Below the pieces are notes generated by a model. It had not been told where the DNA came from, ran no database searches, and worked only from the letters and a program-made list of their open reading frames with translations. A DNA stretch of 22,385 bases from Solirubrobacterales bacterium (GTDB taxonomy: Bacteria; Actinomycetota; Thermoleophilia; Solirubrobacterales; Solirubrobacteraceae): assembly GCA_003244035.1 (NCBI GenBank), contig QHBV01000223.1, positions 1-22,385 of the forward strand. Reading direction: 5' to 3'. Positions 7,087-14,357 of the stretch are shown piece after piece (the stretch's first letter is position 1; each line of letters starts with the position of its first letter). The position numbers and the translations under genes were made by a program.

Positions 7087-7561
7087 TCGAGCGGAACCCC
7101 TCGAGCACCCACAGCAGCGCCAGCACACCGAACGTGATCGCCATGTCGGCGACGTTGAACGCCGGCCACAGCGGCAGCTTGATGAAGTCAGTCACAGCTC
7201 CGTTCGCGACGCGGTCGACCAGGTTCCCGAGCGCGCCGCCGATCAGCAGGCCGGTCGGCAGCCACAGCCCCCGCCGACCGGGACGGAACGCGAAGTAGCC
7301 GACGAGCACCGCCAGCGCCACCAGCGTGAACAGCAGCACCAGCGTGCCCCCGCCGGAGAAGAAGCCGAACGCCACTCCGGTATTGCTGACGTGCACAAGC
7401 GTCAACCCCGGAACAAGCCGGAGCTGGGACCCCTCGGCGATCCCCGCGAGGACCATGTGCTTGGTCAGTTGGTCGAGAATCAGCACCACGCCCAGCACGA
7501 GCCCCGCGCGGGCGAACGCGCCGGCCCGGCGCCTGCGCAATGCCGTCGCCTGCAAGGCCAT
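7076..7561 (-). CDS. lspA: Lipoprotein signal peptidase (signal peptidase II)
   Basis: Inner-membrane aspartyl protease that removes the signal peptide from diacylglyceryl-modified prolipoproteins. The 161-residue product has four hydrophobic helices and the family motifs: DQLTK (30-34), SNTGVAFGFF (59-68), GGALGNLVDRVANGAVTDFI (108-127) and FNVADMAI (135-142). By analogy with the Pseudomonas enzyme, the catalytic pair is Asp125 and Asp139. The ATG at 7559-7561 lies 15 bases after the yggT stop; I see only a weak ribosome binding site. It overlaps rluD. Its presence implies lipoproteins made elsewhere in the genome; no lipobox protein is encoded in this window. Confidence 0.96.
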   Translation of the reverse strand: MALQATALRRRRAGAFARAGLVLGVVLILDQLTKHMVLAGIAEGSQLRLVPGLTLVHVSNTGVAFGFFSGGGTLVLLFTLVALAVLVGYFAFRPGRRGLWLPTGLLIGGALGNLVDRVANGAVTDFIKLPLWPAFNVADMAITFGVLALLWVLEGFRSNGR

Positions 7562-7576
7562 CGACGCCAGGTGGGG

Positions 7577-7879
7577 TCAGCCGGCGATCAGGGTGACCAA
7601 GATCGTCCGCACGACATACAGGAGGACGATCGCGATCATCGGAGTGAAGTCGAACCCGCCGACCGGGGGGATCAGCCGGCGGAAGATCCGCAGGTACGGC
7701 TCGCACACGTCGCGCAGGAAGCCCAGAACGGCATCGGACCACCTCGAGTACGGCACGCGCATGCCGAAGGAGAGCAGCAGGTTGAGCAGGATGTAGAGGA
7801 AGATCAGGATGATGTAGACGAGGATCAACGTGCCCACGTAGTTGGCGATGTCCACGCGAGTGAGCGCACCGGCGATCAC
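7577..7879 (-). CDS. yggT: YggT family membrane protein
   Basis: A 100-residue protein with two hydrophobic helices (about residues 14-38 and 80-98). Between them is the YggT signature RVPYSRWSDAV, then EPYLRIFRRLIPPVGGFDFTPMIAI (residues 60-84). YggT-family proteins (CCB3/YlmG relatives) sit in division clusters beside sepF; proposed roles include membrane organisation and osmotic tolerance, but the biochemical function is not settled. The GTG start at 7877-7879 overlaps the proC stop as GTGA, which fixes the start and suggests coupling. Confidence 0.92.
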   Translation of the reverse strand: MIAGALTRVDIANYVGTLILVYIILIFLYILLNLLLSFGMRVPYSRWSDAVLGFLRDVCEPYLRIFRRLIPPVGGFDFTPMIAIVLLYVVRTILVTLIAG

Positions 7880-8637
7880 CCGCGCTCCCCCCCAAGGACC
7901 ACCGCGTCGATCGCGGCCTGAAACGCGCTGCGCACGCCACCGCGCTCGAGCGCCTCGAGCCCGCGGGCGGTCGACCCGCCCGGCGAGGTCACCTCGCGCC
8001 GGACGGCCAGCGTGTCGTAGGCCCGCGCCCGCAGCAGCGCGGCAGTCCCCGCCATCGTCTCGAGCACGAGCTGTGCCGCGAGCGCCGGGTCGAGCCCGTG
8101 GCGCACGGCAGCGTCGACCTGCGCTTCGGCCAGCAGCGCCTGGTAAGCGGGCCCGACCCCCATCACGGCCATGGCGGCATCGATCGAACGCTCGGGCACC
8201 TTCACCACCGTCCCCAACCGTCCGAACAGCGCCAGCACGTCAGCCTCGAGCTGCGGGTCGAGGCCAGGCGCCGGCACCGAGCAGACCACACCGCGGCGAA
8301 CCTCGATCGGCGTGTTCACCATCAAGCGCAGCACGGGAGTGCCGGGGTAGGCGCGCCGCAGCGCCGCGAGCGTCGTTGCGCCGAGCACGGAGACGATCGC
8401 CTTCACGTGTCCAGCGATCTCGCTTGCCACAGTGGTCAGCTGGGCCGGCTTGTGGCACAGCACAACGAGATCGGCCCGCTGCGCGACGGCGACGTTCGAC
8501 TCCAGCGCCTCTCCCCCGAGCTCGCGAGCGAGCAACTGGGCCCGCCCCGATCCGGCGTCCACGCACAGCACCGGATCGCCCCACCCGCGCGCGAGCGCAC
8601 GGGCGATGTTGCCGGCTCCGATCAGGCCTATGAGCAT
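7876..8637 (-). CDS. proC: Pyrroline-5-carboxylate reductase
   Basis: Last step of proline synthesis: NAD(P)H-dependent reduction of 1-pyrroline-5-carboxylate to proline. The 253-residue product has an N-terminal Rossmann motif (GLIGAGNIARAL, residues 4-15) and the signature VTSPGGSTARGLEALERGG close to the C-terminus. Other family segments are VLCHKPAQL and an LRLMVNTPIEVRRG block where PN(T/L)P is usual. The start ATG at 8635-8637 follows 78 bases without a gene after sepF. proC often lies between sepF and yggT in Gram-positive division clusters, so its place here is conventional, though it could also be a proC-like paralogue whose main role is unclear. Confidence 0.92.
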   Translation of the reverse strand: MLIGLIGAGNIARALARGWGDPVLCVDAGSGRAQLLARELGGEALESNVAVAQRADLVVLCHKPAQLTTVASEIAGHVKAIVSVLGATTLAALRRAYPGTPVLRLMVNTPIEVRRGVVCSVPAPGLDPQLEADVLALFGRLGTVVKVPERSIDAAMAVMGVGPAYQALLAEAQVDAAVRHGLDPALAAQLVLETMAGTAALLRARAYDTLAVRREVTSPGGSTARGLEALERGGVRSAFQAAIDAVVLGGERG

Positions 8638-8715
8638 GCGAGGAACGTTACCGGCGGCCGGCGCGAGCGGTGGCCCAGCGCGAGCGGCGCTCGAGCGCAG
8701 GCTCGCGGCCCGCGG

Positions 8716-9372
8716 TCAGCTCTGGTTGAAGAACCCCTTCTCCACCAGCCGCGCTCGCTCCTCGGCGGAGACCTCGACGTTGTGCGGAGTGAGCAGGAAG
8801 ACCTTGTCGGCGATCCGCTGCAGGCCGCCCTCGAGCGCGTACGTCAGCCCGCTGGAGAAGTCGATCAGTCGCTTTGCGAGATCCGTGCCGGTGCCCTGGA
8901 GGTTCAGGATCACGGGAATCGAGTCCTTGAACTTGTCCGCCACATCCTGCACGTCGTTGAAGCTCTTGGGCGCGACAAAGTGGACGCGCACGTCGCGGTC
9001 GCGGCGCACGTCGCCGGCGCGCGGGGCCGCGCTGCGGGTCTCGCCGGCGCCACGGCCGTTGGCGCCACGCCCGTAGCCGCGGGCCCCACCGACCGGTCGC
9101 AGCGGGCCGGTGCGCCGCTCGCTCACGGCGTCGTCGGCGAAGATGTCGTCGATCTCGTCCCGGCGCTGGCGCGGGCTCAAGCGGCGGACGTTCGGTCGCT
9201 CTGCATATCGATCCTCCGGCTCCGGCTCCGGATCTCGGTAGGGCTCGGGCGCTCGGTAGGGCTTGTGCGCCACGGGAGCCACCGGCTCATCCTCGAACTC
9301 GTCCTCGTAGGCTTCGTCTTCGGCGAGCCCGAAGTAGACGAGCGTGCGGTGCCAGGTGTCGCGGAAGGCCAT
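8716..9372 (-). CDS. sepF: Cell division protein SepF
   Basis: Membrane anchor and organiser of FtsZ filaments in Gram-positive bacteria. The 218-residue product starts with a short amphipathic helix (MAFRDTWHRTLVYFGLA) of the type that binds membrane. A disordered acidic and Arg/Gly-rich linker follows (about 18-125), then the compact SepF core from about 128 to 205 (FNDVQDVADKFKDSIPVILN, LIDFSSGLTYALEGGLQRI and KVFLLTPHNVEV). The ATG at 9370-9372 is the only start that keeps the amphipathic helix at the N-terminus. No strong ribosome binding site is visible. It sits after yggS in the standard order, but ftsZ is not in this window. Confidence 0.96.
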   Translation of the reverse strand: MAFRDTWHRTLVYFGLAEDEAYEDEFEDEPVAPVAHKPYRAPEPYRDPEPEPEDRYAERPNVRRLSPRQRRDEIDDIFADDAVSERRTGPLRPVGGARGYGRGANGRGAGETRSAAPRAGDVRRDRDVRVHFVAPKSFNDVQDVADKFKDSIPVILNLQGTGTDLAKRLIDFSSGLTYALEGGLQRIADKVFLLTPHNVEVSAEERARLVEKGFFNQS

Positions 9373-9426
9373 GGTCGTGAGAGCATTCGCCGGGACGCGG
9401 GATTTCCCTGCCCCTGCCTACCCCAA

Positions 9427-10104
9427 TTATGACCTTCCCGGGTCCTGCGGCGCATACAAGTGTGTGCCGAGTCGCACGATCGTCGCGCCCTCCTGCACCG
9501 CCACCAGGTAATCCTGGCTCGTGCCCATCGACAGGTGCCTGAGCCCGTGGCGCTCGGCGAGCGCGCGCAAGGCGGCAAAGTACGGCCGGCTGTCCTCGGG
9601 CGTCGATGCCAGTGGAGGCATCGTCGTCAACCCCACGACCGGTACCGGGCAGCGCCCGAGGAACGGCCCCAGCGCTCCGGATGAGACCCCGCTCTTGCCG
9701 GGCTCGCCGGCGACGTTGACCTCGACCAGGACCTCGACGCCAGCCGGGCTCGCGTGCCGCTCGAGCTGGCGCAGTACGGAGTCGCTCGCGACGGAATGGA
9801 TGTAGCGCACGTGGGGGATCACCTCGCGGACCTTGCGACTCTGCAGCTGGCCGATGAAGTCCCAGGTGAAGCGCCCCGGATGGGCACCGGCCTTGACTAC
9901 AAGATCCTGTGCACGGTTCTCGCCGAGCAGCGTCAGCCCCGCTTGCGCAAGCAGCTCGAGCTGATCGACCGCGACGTACTTGACGGCCGCCAGGATCTGC
10001 ACCTCGCGCGGGTCGCGCCCTGCGGCGGCGATCTCGGCCCGCACGCGATCGAGATTGGCGCGCACGGCCTCAGCGCCGATGTCCGTGATCAGGTCACGAC
10101 TCAC
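9427..10104 (-). CDS. yggS: YggS/PLPBP-family pyridoxal phosphate homeostasis protein
   Basis: Pyridoxal 5'-phosphate-binding protein that keeps free PLP and amino/keto acid pools in balance; it has no known enzymatic activity. The 225-residue product has the alanine-racemase-like barrel. Seen: ILAAVKYV (37-44), with Lys42 the PLP-linking residue, GENRAQDL, WDFIGQLQSRKVR, VLVEVNVAGEPGKSGV and, near the C-terminus, LSMGTSQDYLVAVQEGATIVRLGTHLY. The GTG at 10102-10104 overlaps the pgeF stop as GTGA and gives the normal family length; the open frame further upstream is a shadow of pgeF. A perfect inverted repeat covers this start. The pgeF-yggS-sepF order is common in actinobacteria and firmicutes. 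Confidence 0.94.
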   Translation of the reverse strand: MSRDLITDIGAEAVRANLDRVRAEIAAAGRDPREVQILAAVKYVAVDQLELLAQAGLTLLGENRAQDLVVKAGAHPGRFTWDFIGQLQSRKVREVIPHVRYIHSVASDSVLRQLERHASPAGVEVLVEVNVAGEPGKSGVSSGALGPFLGRCPVPVVGLTTMPPLASTPEDSRPYFAALRALAERHGLRHLSMGTSQDYLVAVQEGATIVRLGTHLYAPQDPGRS

Positions 10105-10115
10105 GAGTCGTGACC
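10092..10115. repeat. Perfect 11-bp inverted repeat across the pgeF stop/yggS start
   Basis: The arms GGTCACGACTC (10092-10102) and GAGTCGTGACC (10105-10115) match perfectly around a 2-base centre. The repeat contains the GTGA overlap that ends pgeF and starts yggS (10101-10104). In mRNA it could fold to about 9-10 pairs with a small loop, hiding the start codon until the upstream ribosome arrives. As DNA it could be an operator. Function is inferred only. Confidence 0.55.
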
Positions 10116-10787
10116 CCGCAGCCACGCGATCCCGGCCTGGCGCCCGGTGTTCCCACGCTCGCGCCGGTACGAGAAGAACAGCCCAGGATCGGAGCAGATC
10201 GTGCACAGCCCGGCGTCATGGACCACCGTTACCCCCACTCGCTCGAGCTCTGACCGGGCGATCGCCCCCAGGTCGAGATTGTCATCCTGCCGTGCCCGTG
10301 GCCCGTGCGCCGCGAACACTGCATGGACCTCCTCGCCCACCTGGTAGCAGCACCGTCTCGCCCCCGGCCCGATCACGGCCACGAGCTCTCCGCGCGCCCC
10401 GAGCTCGCGCACCGCTCTCGCTCCTGCCCCGACGACGCCGGCAGCGAGCCCCCGCCAGCCGGCGTGGAGCATCGCGATCGCGCCCTGCCCCGCAATCGCG
10501 ATCGGCAGGCAGTCGGCGGTCAGGATCATCCCTCCGACCCCGGGTGTCGCGGTCGCCTGGCCGTCGGCCTCCGGCGGCGCCCCCTCGCCGGGCACGGCTG
10601 TCCGTCTCACACGGGCCCCGTGGACCTGCCGGCCGTACGCGAACCGCACCCCCAGCCGGCGCTCCAGCGACTCGCGGTTCTCCTTTTCCGCGGCTGAGCC
10701 AGCGCGGCGGGTCGTGAACAGCGCCCTCGAACCGGGCAGGTCGATCGCCAGATGCTCGCCAGCCGCGTAGAAGGGCTCCAGCAGCAT
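10101..10787 (-). CDS. pgeF: Multicopper polyphenol oxidase/laccase-domain protein, peptidoglycan editing factor type
   Basis: Member of the YfiH/YlmD (LACC1-like) family. In E. coli the protein (PgeF) edits wrongly incorporated residues in peptidoglycan precursors; purine nucleoside and polyphenol activities are also reported for the family. The 228-residue product has the metal/active-site motifs: GRQVHGARV (52-60), ILTADCLPIAI (88-98), LHAGWRGLAAGV (107-118) and RCCYQVGEEVHAVF. The C-terminal block is CTxxxxxLFFSYRRERGNTGRQAG. The His, Cys and His ligands of the family are all present. The start is ATG 10785-10787. It heads the division cluster, in the place where ftsZ is usually the next gene upstream; here a phospholipase D-like gene is upstream instead, 146 bases away. 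Confidence 0.92.
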   Translation of the reverse strand: MLLEPFYAAGEHLAIDLPGSRALFTTRRAGSAAEKENRESLERRLGVRFAYGRQVHGARVRRTAVPGEGAPPEADGQATATPGVGGMILTADCLPIAIAGQGAIAMLHAGWRGLAAGVVGAGARAVRELGARGELVAVIGPGARRCCYQVGEEVHAVFAAHGPRARQDDNLDLGAIARSELERVGVTVVHDAGLCTICSDPGLFFSYRRERGNTGRQAGIAWLRGHDS

Positions 10788-10897
10788 TACGAACGCAGCC
10801 TACCTAGGGCTCACGCCAGAACAGATGGCGGGGAATGGGGTGGTCAGCCCGTGGATGCCAGACGACGCACGCGAGCGCAGCCATACGAGGGCCGCAC

Positions 10898-10916
10898 CAA
10901 ACCGTCAGATGGTTTG
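10898..10916 (-). terminator. Possible weak hairpin after the phospholipase D-like gene
   Basis: A 6-bp inverted repeat (CAAACC and GGTTTG) with a 7-base loop lies 18 bases past the TAG stop at 10934-10936. It has few GC pairs and no U-run, so it is a weak terminator candidate. The rest of 10788-10933 shows no gene and must contain the pgeF promoter, which I cannot place. Confidence 0.25.
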
Positions 10917-10933
10917 TCGTGAGCCCCTACTAG

Positions 10934-12217
10934 CTAGAGCGACTGCCGGATCAGCTCTGTCGCGCGCTCCTGGGCGCGCTGTCGCAGCGGCCGGCGCCGC
11001 CAGCGCTGGAGGTCCATCTCGCGTGAGACCTCGACGTCCTCGCGGAAGTGGCGCTCGAGCTCGCTCACCGCGCCGGTGTGCTGCATCGAGATGTTGATCT
11101 CGTCGTTGAGCGTCAGCGAGCGGTTGTCGAGGTTGCTCGAGCCGACGTTCGCCCACGCGCCGTCGATCGTGATCACCTTGGCGTGCATCTTGGCCTGCTG
11201 GTACTCGAAGATCCGCACCCCGGCTTCGAGCAGCTTCCCGTAGGAGAGCTGGCCGGCGGTGCGCGCGACCTGCTTGTCCTGGGGAACGCCGCCGGTGAGG
11301 ATGCGGACGTCCACCCCCCGGCGTGCGGCCCCACACAGCACATCGACGAACGCACGCCGCGGGGCGAAGAAGGCCGTCGTCACCCAGAAGCGCTCCCTGG
11401 AGGCCGCCACGGCGGCCCACAGCAGCTTCTCCAGCCCCCTCGTCCCGCTGCTGGCCTCGCTCCGCGCGACCTGGAGCTGGATCCCATCCTCGAAAGCGGC
11501 GAGCTCGGGGAAGTGCGAGGGAGAGAGCAGCGAGGATGTCCCCTCCGTCCAGTTCTCGAGAAAGGCCGCGACCAAGTCCCGGACGGCCGGCCCCTCGATC
11601 CGCAGGTGGCTCTCCCGCTCGTGCTCGGGGTCCTCGGCGTTCCCCTCCCACCCCTTGTCGATCCCGACGCCTCCCATGAAGCCGAGCCTGCCGTCCACGA
11701 TCAGGAGCCGGCGGTGCATGCGGTTGTTGAGCTTGTGCACGTTGTGCCAGCGGGGTGGGCGAAACCAGACGACCGTCGCGCCCGCGCTCCGCAGCTGCTC
11801 CATCAGACCCCGGTCCATCTTCTTGCACCCCTCCGCGTCGAGGAGCACGTTCACCTCGATGCCCTCGCTGGCCCTGGCGGCGAGCGCGTCGGCGAACCGC
11901 GGCGCGATGTCTCCGGCCGAGTAGATGTACGTGGAGAAGTTGATCGCGTCGCTCGCGGATGCGATCGCCTCCAGCATCGCGGGGAAGATCTCGTCCCCGT
12001 TGCGCAGGATCGTCACGCGGTTGCCCTCCCGGCACGGCGCGGGACCGAGCGCCTCCACCAGACCGGCGAACTGGCTGCTGTCGGCGGTGGGAGGGTCGGG
12101 AAGCTCGAATCCCTCGCCGGCGGCGCGCCGGTACCCGGCCACGTTGTAGGCGTAGAGCCCGGCCAGGCCCAGACCCACGCCAGCCGCAGATCGGCGGACT
12201 GCCGAGGCCCTCTTCAC
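10934..12217 (-). CDS. Membrane-anchored phospholipase D/cardiolipin synthase-like protein
   Basis: Phospholipase D superfamily protein with two HKD half-sites, most like bacterial cardiolipin synthases, which transfer phosphatidyl groups between phospholipids. The 427-residue product has one short N-terminal hydrophobic segment (about 11-28), likely an anchor. The first catalytic motif is H168-x-R170-x4-D175, with Arg in place of the usual Lys; the second is the canonical H345-x-K347-x4-D352 followed by GSSNLDNRS. FSTYIYSAGD (94-103) and TTAFFAPRRAFVDVL (280-294) are also typical. Classic ClsA has two N-terminal helices; this has one short segment. The start is GTG 12215-12217; a ribosome binding site is not obvious. 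Either a cardiolipin synthase or another phosphatidyltransferase is possible. It is divergent from moeA. Confidence 0.8.
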   Translation of the reverse strand: MKRASAVRRSAAGVGLGLAGLYAYNVAGYRRAAGEGFELPDPPTADSSQFAGLVEALGPAPCREGNRVTILRNGDEIFPAMLEAIASASDAINFSTYIYSAGDIAPRFADALAARASEGIEVNVLLDAEGCKKMDRGLMEQLRSAGATVVWFRPPRWHNVHKLNNRMHRRLLIVDGRLGFMGGVGIDKGWEGNAEDPEHERESHLRIEGPAVRDLVAAFLENWTEGTSSLLSPSHFPELAAFEDGIQLQVARSEASSGTRGLEKLLWAAVAASRERFWVTTAFFAPRRAFVDVLCGAARRGVDVRILTGGVPQDKQVARTAGQLSYGKLLEAGVRIFEYQQAKMHAKVITIDGAWANVGSSNLDNRSLTLNDEINISMQHTGAVSELERHFREDVEVSREMDLQRWRRRPLRQRAQERATELIRQSL

Positions 12218-12294
12218 GTGCTCACTTATTTTTCGGCGGCATCGGGAGCGGACTAGGGTACCGGCATCAGGTGGCGACGCGAGAATGCCGACAC

Positions 12295-13514
12295 ATGCCA
12301 GCAGCCTCGCAAGTGCCCGGAGCCCTCGTCACGGTCGCGCAGGCGCGCGAGCGCGTGCTGAGGGTTGCCCGCCCACTCGCGCGGGAGCGCCTCGAGATCG
12401 CGGCGGCGCTCGACCGCGTCCTAGCGGAGGACGTGCTCGCGGCCGGACACGTGCCGCCCTTCCGCTGCTCGGCGATGGACGGCTACGCGCTCGCCGCGGG
12501 CCCGAGCGAGCGAACCCTTACCGTGGTCGGGGAGTCCCGCGCCGGCGCCCCGTCAGACCGAGAGCCGGCGGCCGGCGAGGCGATCAGGATCTCCACCGGA
12601 GCGCTCGTGCCCACCGGCGCGAGCGCTGTCGTGCGTCAGGAGGACGTCGACGAGCGCCGCAGGGCGATCCGCACCCGGGTCCTGGTGCGGGCCGGAGCGA
12701 ACACTCGCGCCGCCGGCGAGGACATGCGCGCCGGGCAGACCGTGCTGAGCGCCGGAGCGACCCTCGGGCCGGCGGCGCTCGGCGCGGCGGTCGCGGCGGG
12801 GGCCCGGCACGTGCGGGTGGCGCGCCGCCCGGCGGTCGCGGTGCCGTCCACCGGCGACAAGCTCCGCTCGGCGGGCGAGCCGCTCGGGCCGGGGAGATCC
12901 ACAACACCAACGCGCCGATGCTGACGGCGCTGGCCAGGCGAAGCGGAGCTGTCCTCTCGGCGGTGACGCGCCCGCCCGACGATCGCTCGAGGACCCGATC
13001 GGAGCTCTCGGCGGCCCTGGAGCGCGCCGACCTCGTGATCGTCTCGGATGGCATCTCGATCGGGCCCCACGACCACGTCAAGCAGGCAGCCGCCGGGCTT
13101 TCAGTGGCTGAGGTGTTCTGGGGGGTGGCGCTGCAGCCGGGGTGGCCGACGTGGCTCGGCGAGCGCAGCGGCAAGCTCGTGCTCGCCGTGCCGGGCAACC
13201 CGGTCTCGGCCGTGGTCGCGTTCACGCTCTTCGCGGGACCCGCGCTCGCCGCGCTCCAGTGCAGGGCGCCCGAGCGGGCGCACGACTCGGAGGCCGTGCT
13301 GGGCCTGGCGGTGCGACGCCACGCGAGCCGCGAGCAGGCGCTGCGCGTGCGCCTCGAGCGCAGGCACGCGCGCACCGTCGCGCACCTGAACGGACCGCAG
13401 GGCTCGCACCTCCTGAGCTCGCTGCCGGGCGCCGACGCGCTCGCGCTGATCCCACCGGGCGAGGGCGAGCTCGAGGCTGGAGCGCCGGTGGCGCTCGAGC
13501 CGCTGGCGCGCTGA
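12295..13514 (+). pseudogene. moeA: Molybdopterin molybdotransferase MoeA, broken by a one-base deletion
   Basis: MoeA inserts molybdate into adenylylated molybdopterin, the last step of molybdenum cofactor synthesis. The N-terminal half reads from ATG 12295: PPFRCSAMDGYAL (54-66), RISTGALVPTGASAVVRQEDV (about 98-118) and the MPT-binding STGDKLRSAGEPLGPG. At the G run 12891-12894 the frame is lost and a stop follows at 12922-12924. The remainder is intact in the +3 frame from EIHNTNAPML onward, through SDGISIGPHDHV and AVPGNPVSAVVAFTLF, to TGA 13512-13514. One extra G in the run (five instead of four) would restore a normal 406-residue MoeA. The C-terminal half shows no other damage, so either the deletion is recent or it is a sequencing error. 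No other molybdenum cofactor gene is nearby. Confidence 0.85.
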
Positions 13515-13584
13515 GAGCCCGGGTGGCGCTCGGCCGGCCGGCGCGCTCAGAGCCTGGGCGGCGCTCGAACGGCCGGCGCGCTCA
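13480..13584. repeat. Three 35-bp tandem repeats at the end of moeA
   Basis: Units lie at 13480-13514, 13515-13549 and 13550-13584. The second and third match at 31 of 35 positions; the first is more diverged (about 27 of 35) and is the last 35 bases of moeA, its final TGA corresponding to TCA in the other two. A perfect odd palindrome (GCGCGCTC, A, GAGCGCGC; 13576-13592) spans the end of the array and could serve as a terminator. Confidence 0.8.
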
Positions 13585-13622
13585 GAGCGCGCGAGCCTGC
13601 CCGACCGGAGAGAATCACGTCC

Positions 13623-14357
13623 GTGCGTGCCCCGATCGCACCGCTCGCGCTCGGTTGCCTGCCGGCGCTCGCCGCCGTCCGCCGGCGGCGAGCCGGGAGT
13701 CGCCCACCGGCTCGTGCCGCGCTCTCGCGGCGCCGCTCGACGGTCCTCGCTCGGGACGGCGCGGTGCGCTCGGTCCAGTCGGTGGACCTCACGCTCGCGC
13801 GCTCGGAGCTCGAGCGGCTGTGGAGCCCCGCCAGCCTCGAGAACCTGGCGCGAACCTACTGGCGCTTCCTCTCCCGCGTGACCGCGGGGCTGGTGCGGGT
13901 CCTCTACGGCCACGACGAGCGCTCGGTGGTGGTGCTCGGGCGGCCGCTGACGCTGCTGCGCTTCGATGCTCCGCAGTACGTGCTCGAGGCCGACCGGGGG
14001 AACGTCCGCTGGCGGATCCGTGACGGCCTCCTCGTCGCCCGCGCTGGGCGCGGGTGCGGATATCTGGCGATCGACGTCCGGCGTGGGGCTCCGTCTGCAG
14101 AGCCGGCGAGGCTTCGTGAGCCGGCGGGGGGGGCGAGGCTCCACGAGACGGAGGAGCCGGCGAGGCTCCAGATCCAGATCGAGGTCGCCAACTTCTATCC
14201 GGCGATCGCGGCTCGCTTCAGCATGCCCGTGTACAGGGCAACCCAGTCCTGGATTCACGTGCTGGTGACATACGGCTTCCTGCGCTCGCTCGCGGAGCTC
14301 GACCTTGCACCGTCCAAGGTGGGCCGCTTTGCCGAGCGCCCGCCCCCGCGGGGGTGA
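13623..14357 (+). CDS. Conserved hypothetical protein, function unknown
   Basis: A 244-residue product I cannot assign to a named family; I recall similar proteins only as hypotheticals in Solirubrobacterales. The N-terminal 40 residues are Arg/Ala-rich with a weak hydrophobic stretch. The better-looking part runs from VRSVQSVDLTLARSELERL (about 48-66), through LARTYWRFLSRVTAGLVRVLYG and VVLGRPLTLLRFDAPQYVLE, to VEVANFYPAIAARF-like sequence and WIHVLVTYGFLRSLAELDL near the end. Residues about 155-182 are a repetitive Pro/Ala/Arg/Glu insert encoded by GC-rich repeats, with a run of eight G at 14126-14133; the frame stays open across it. The start is GTG 13623-13625, with GGAGAG about 13 bases upstream. 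Its stop overlaps the next gene as GTGA, so the two were probably translated together. Confidence 0.65.
   Translation: MRAPIAPLALGCLPALAAVRRRRAGSRPPARAALSRRRSTVLARDGAVRSVQSVDLTLARSELERLWSPASLENLARTYWRFLSRVTAGLVRVLYGHDERSVVVLGRPLTLLRFDAPQYVLEADRGNVRWRIRDGLLVARAGRGCGYLAIDVRRGAPSAEPARLREPAGGARLHETEEPARLQIQIEVANFYPAIAARFSMPVYRATQSWIHVLVTYGFLRSLAELDLAPSKVGRFAERPPPRG

Noticed and set aside
8638..8715. GC-rich repeats between sepF and proC
   Set aside because: Two GCGCGAGCGG copies and short hairpins are visible, but in sequence this GC-rich they are not above what I would expect by chance.
10905..12256. Large open frames overlapping the phospholipase D-like gene on both strands
   Set aside because: High-GC third-position bias opens these frames; only the frame with both HKD motifs is credible.
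12218..12294. Divergent promoters between the phospholipase D-like gene and moeA
   Set aside because: Promoters must be here, but candidate boxes such as TAGGGT and TACCCT lack convincing -35 partners, so none is annotated.
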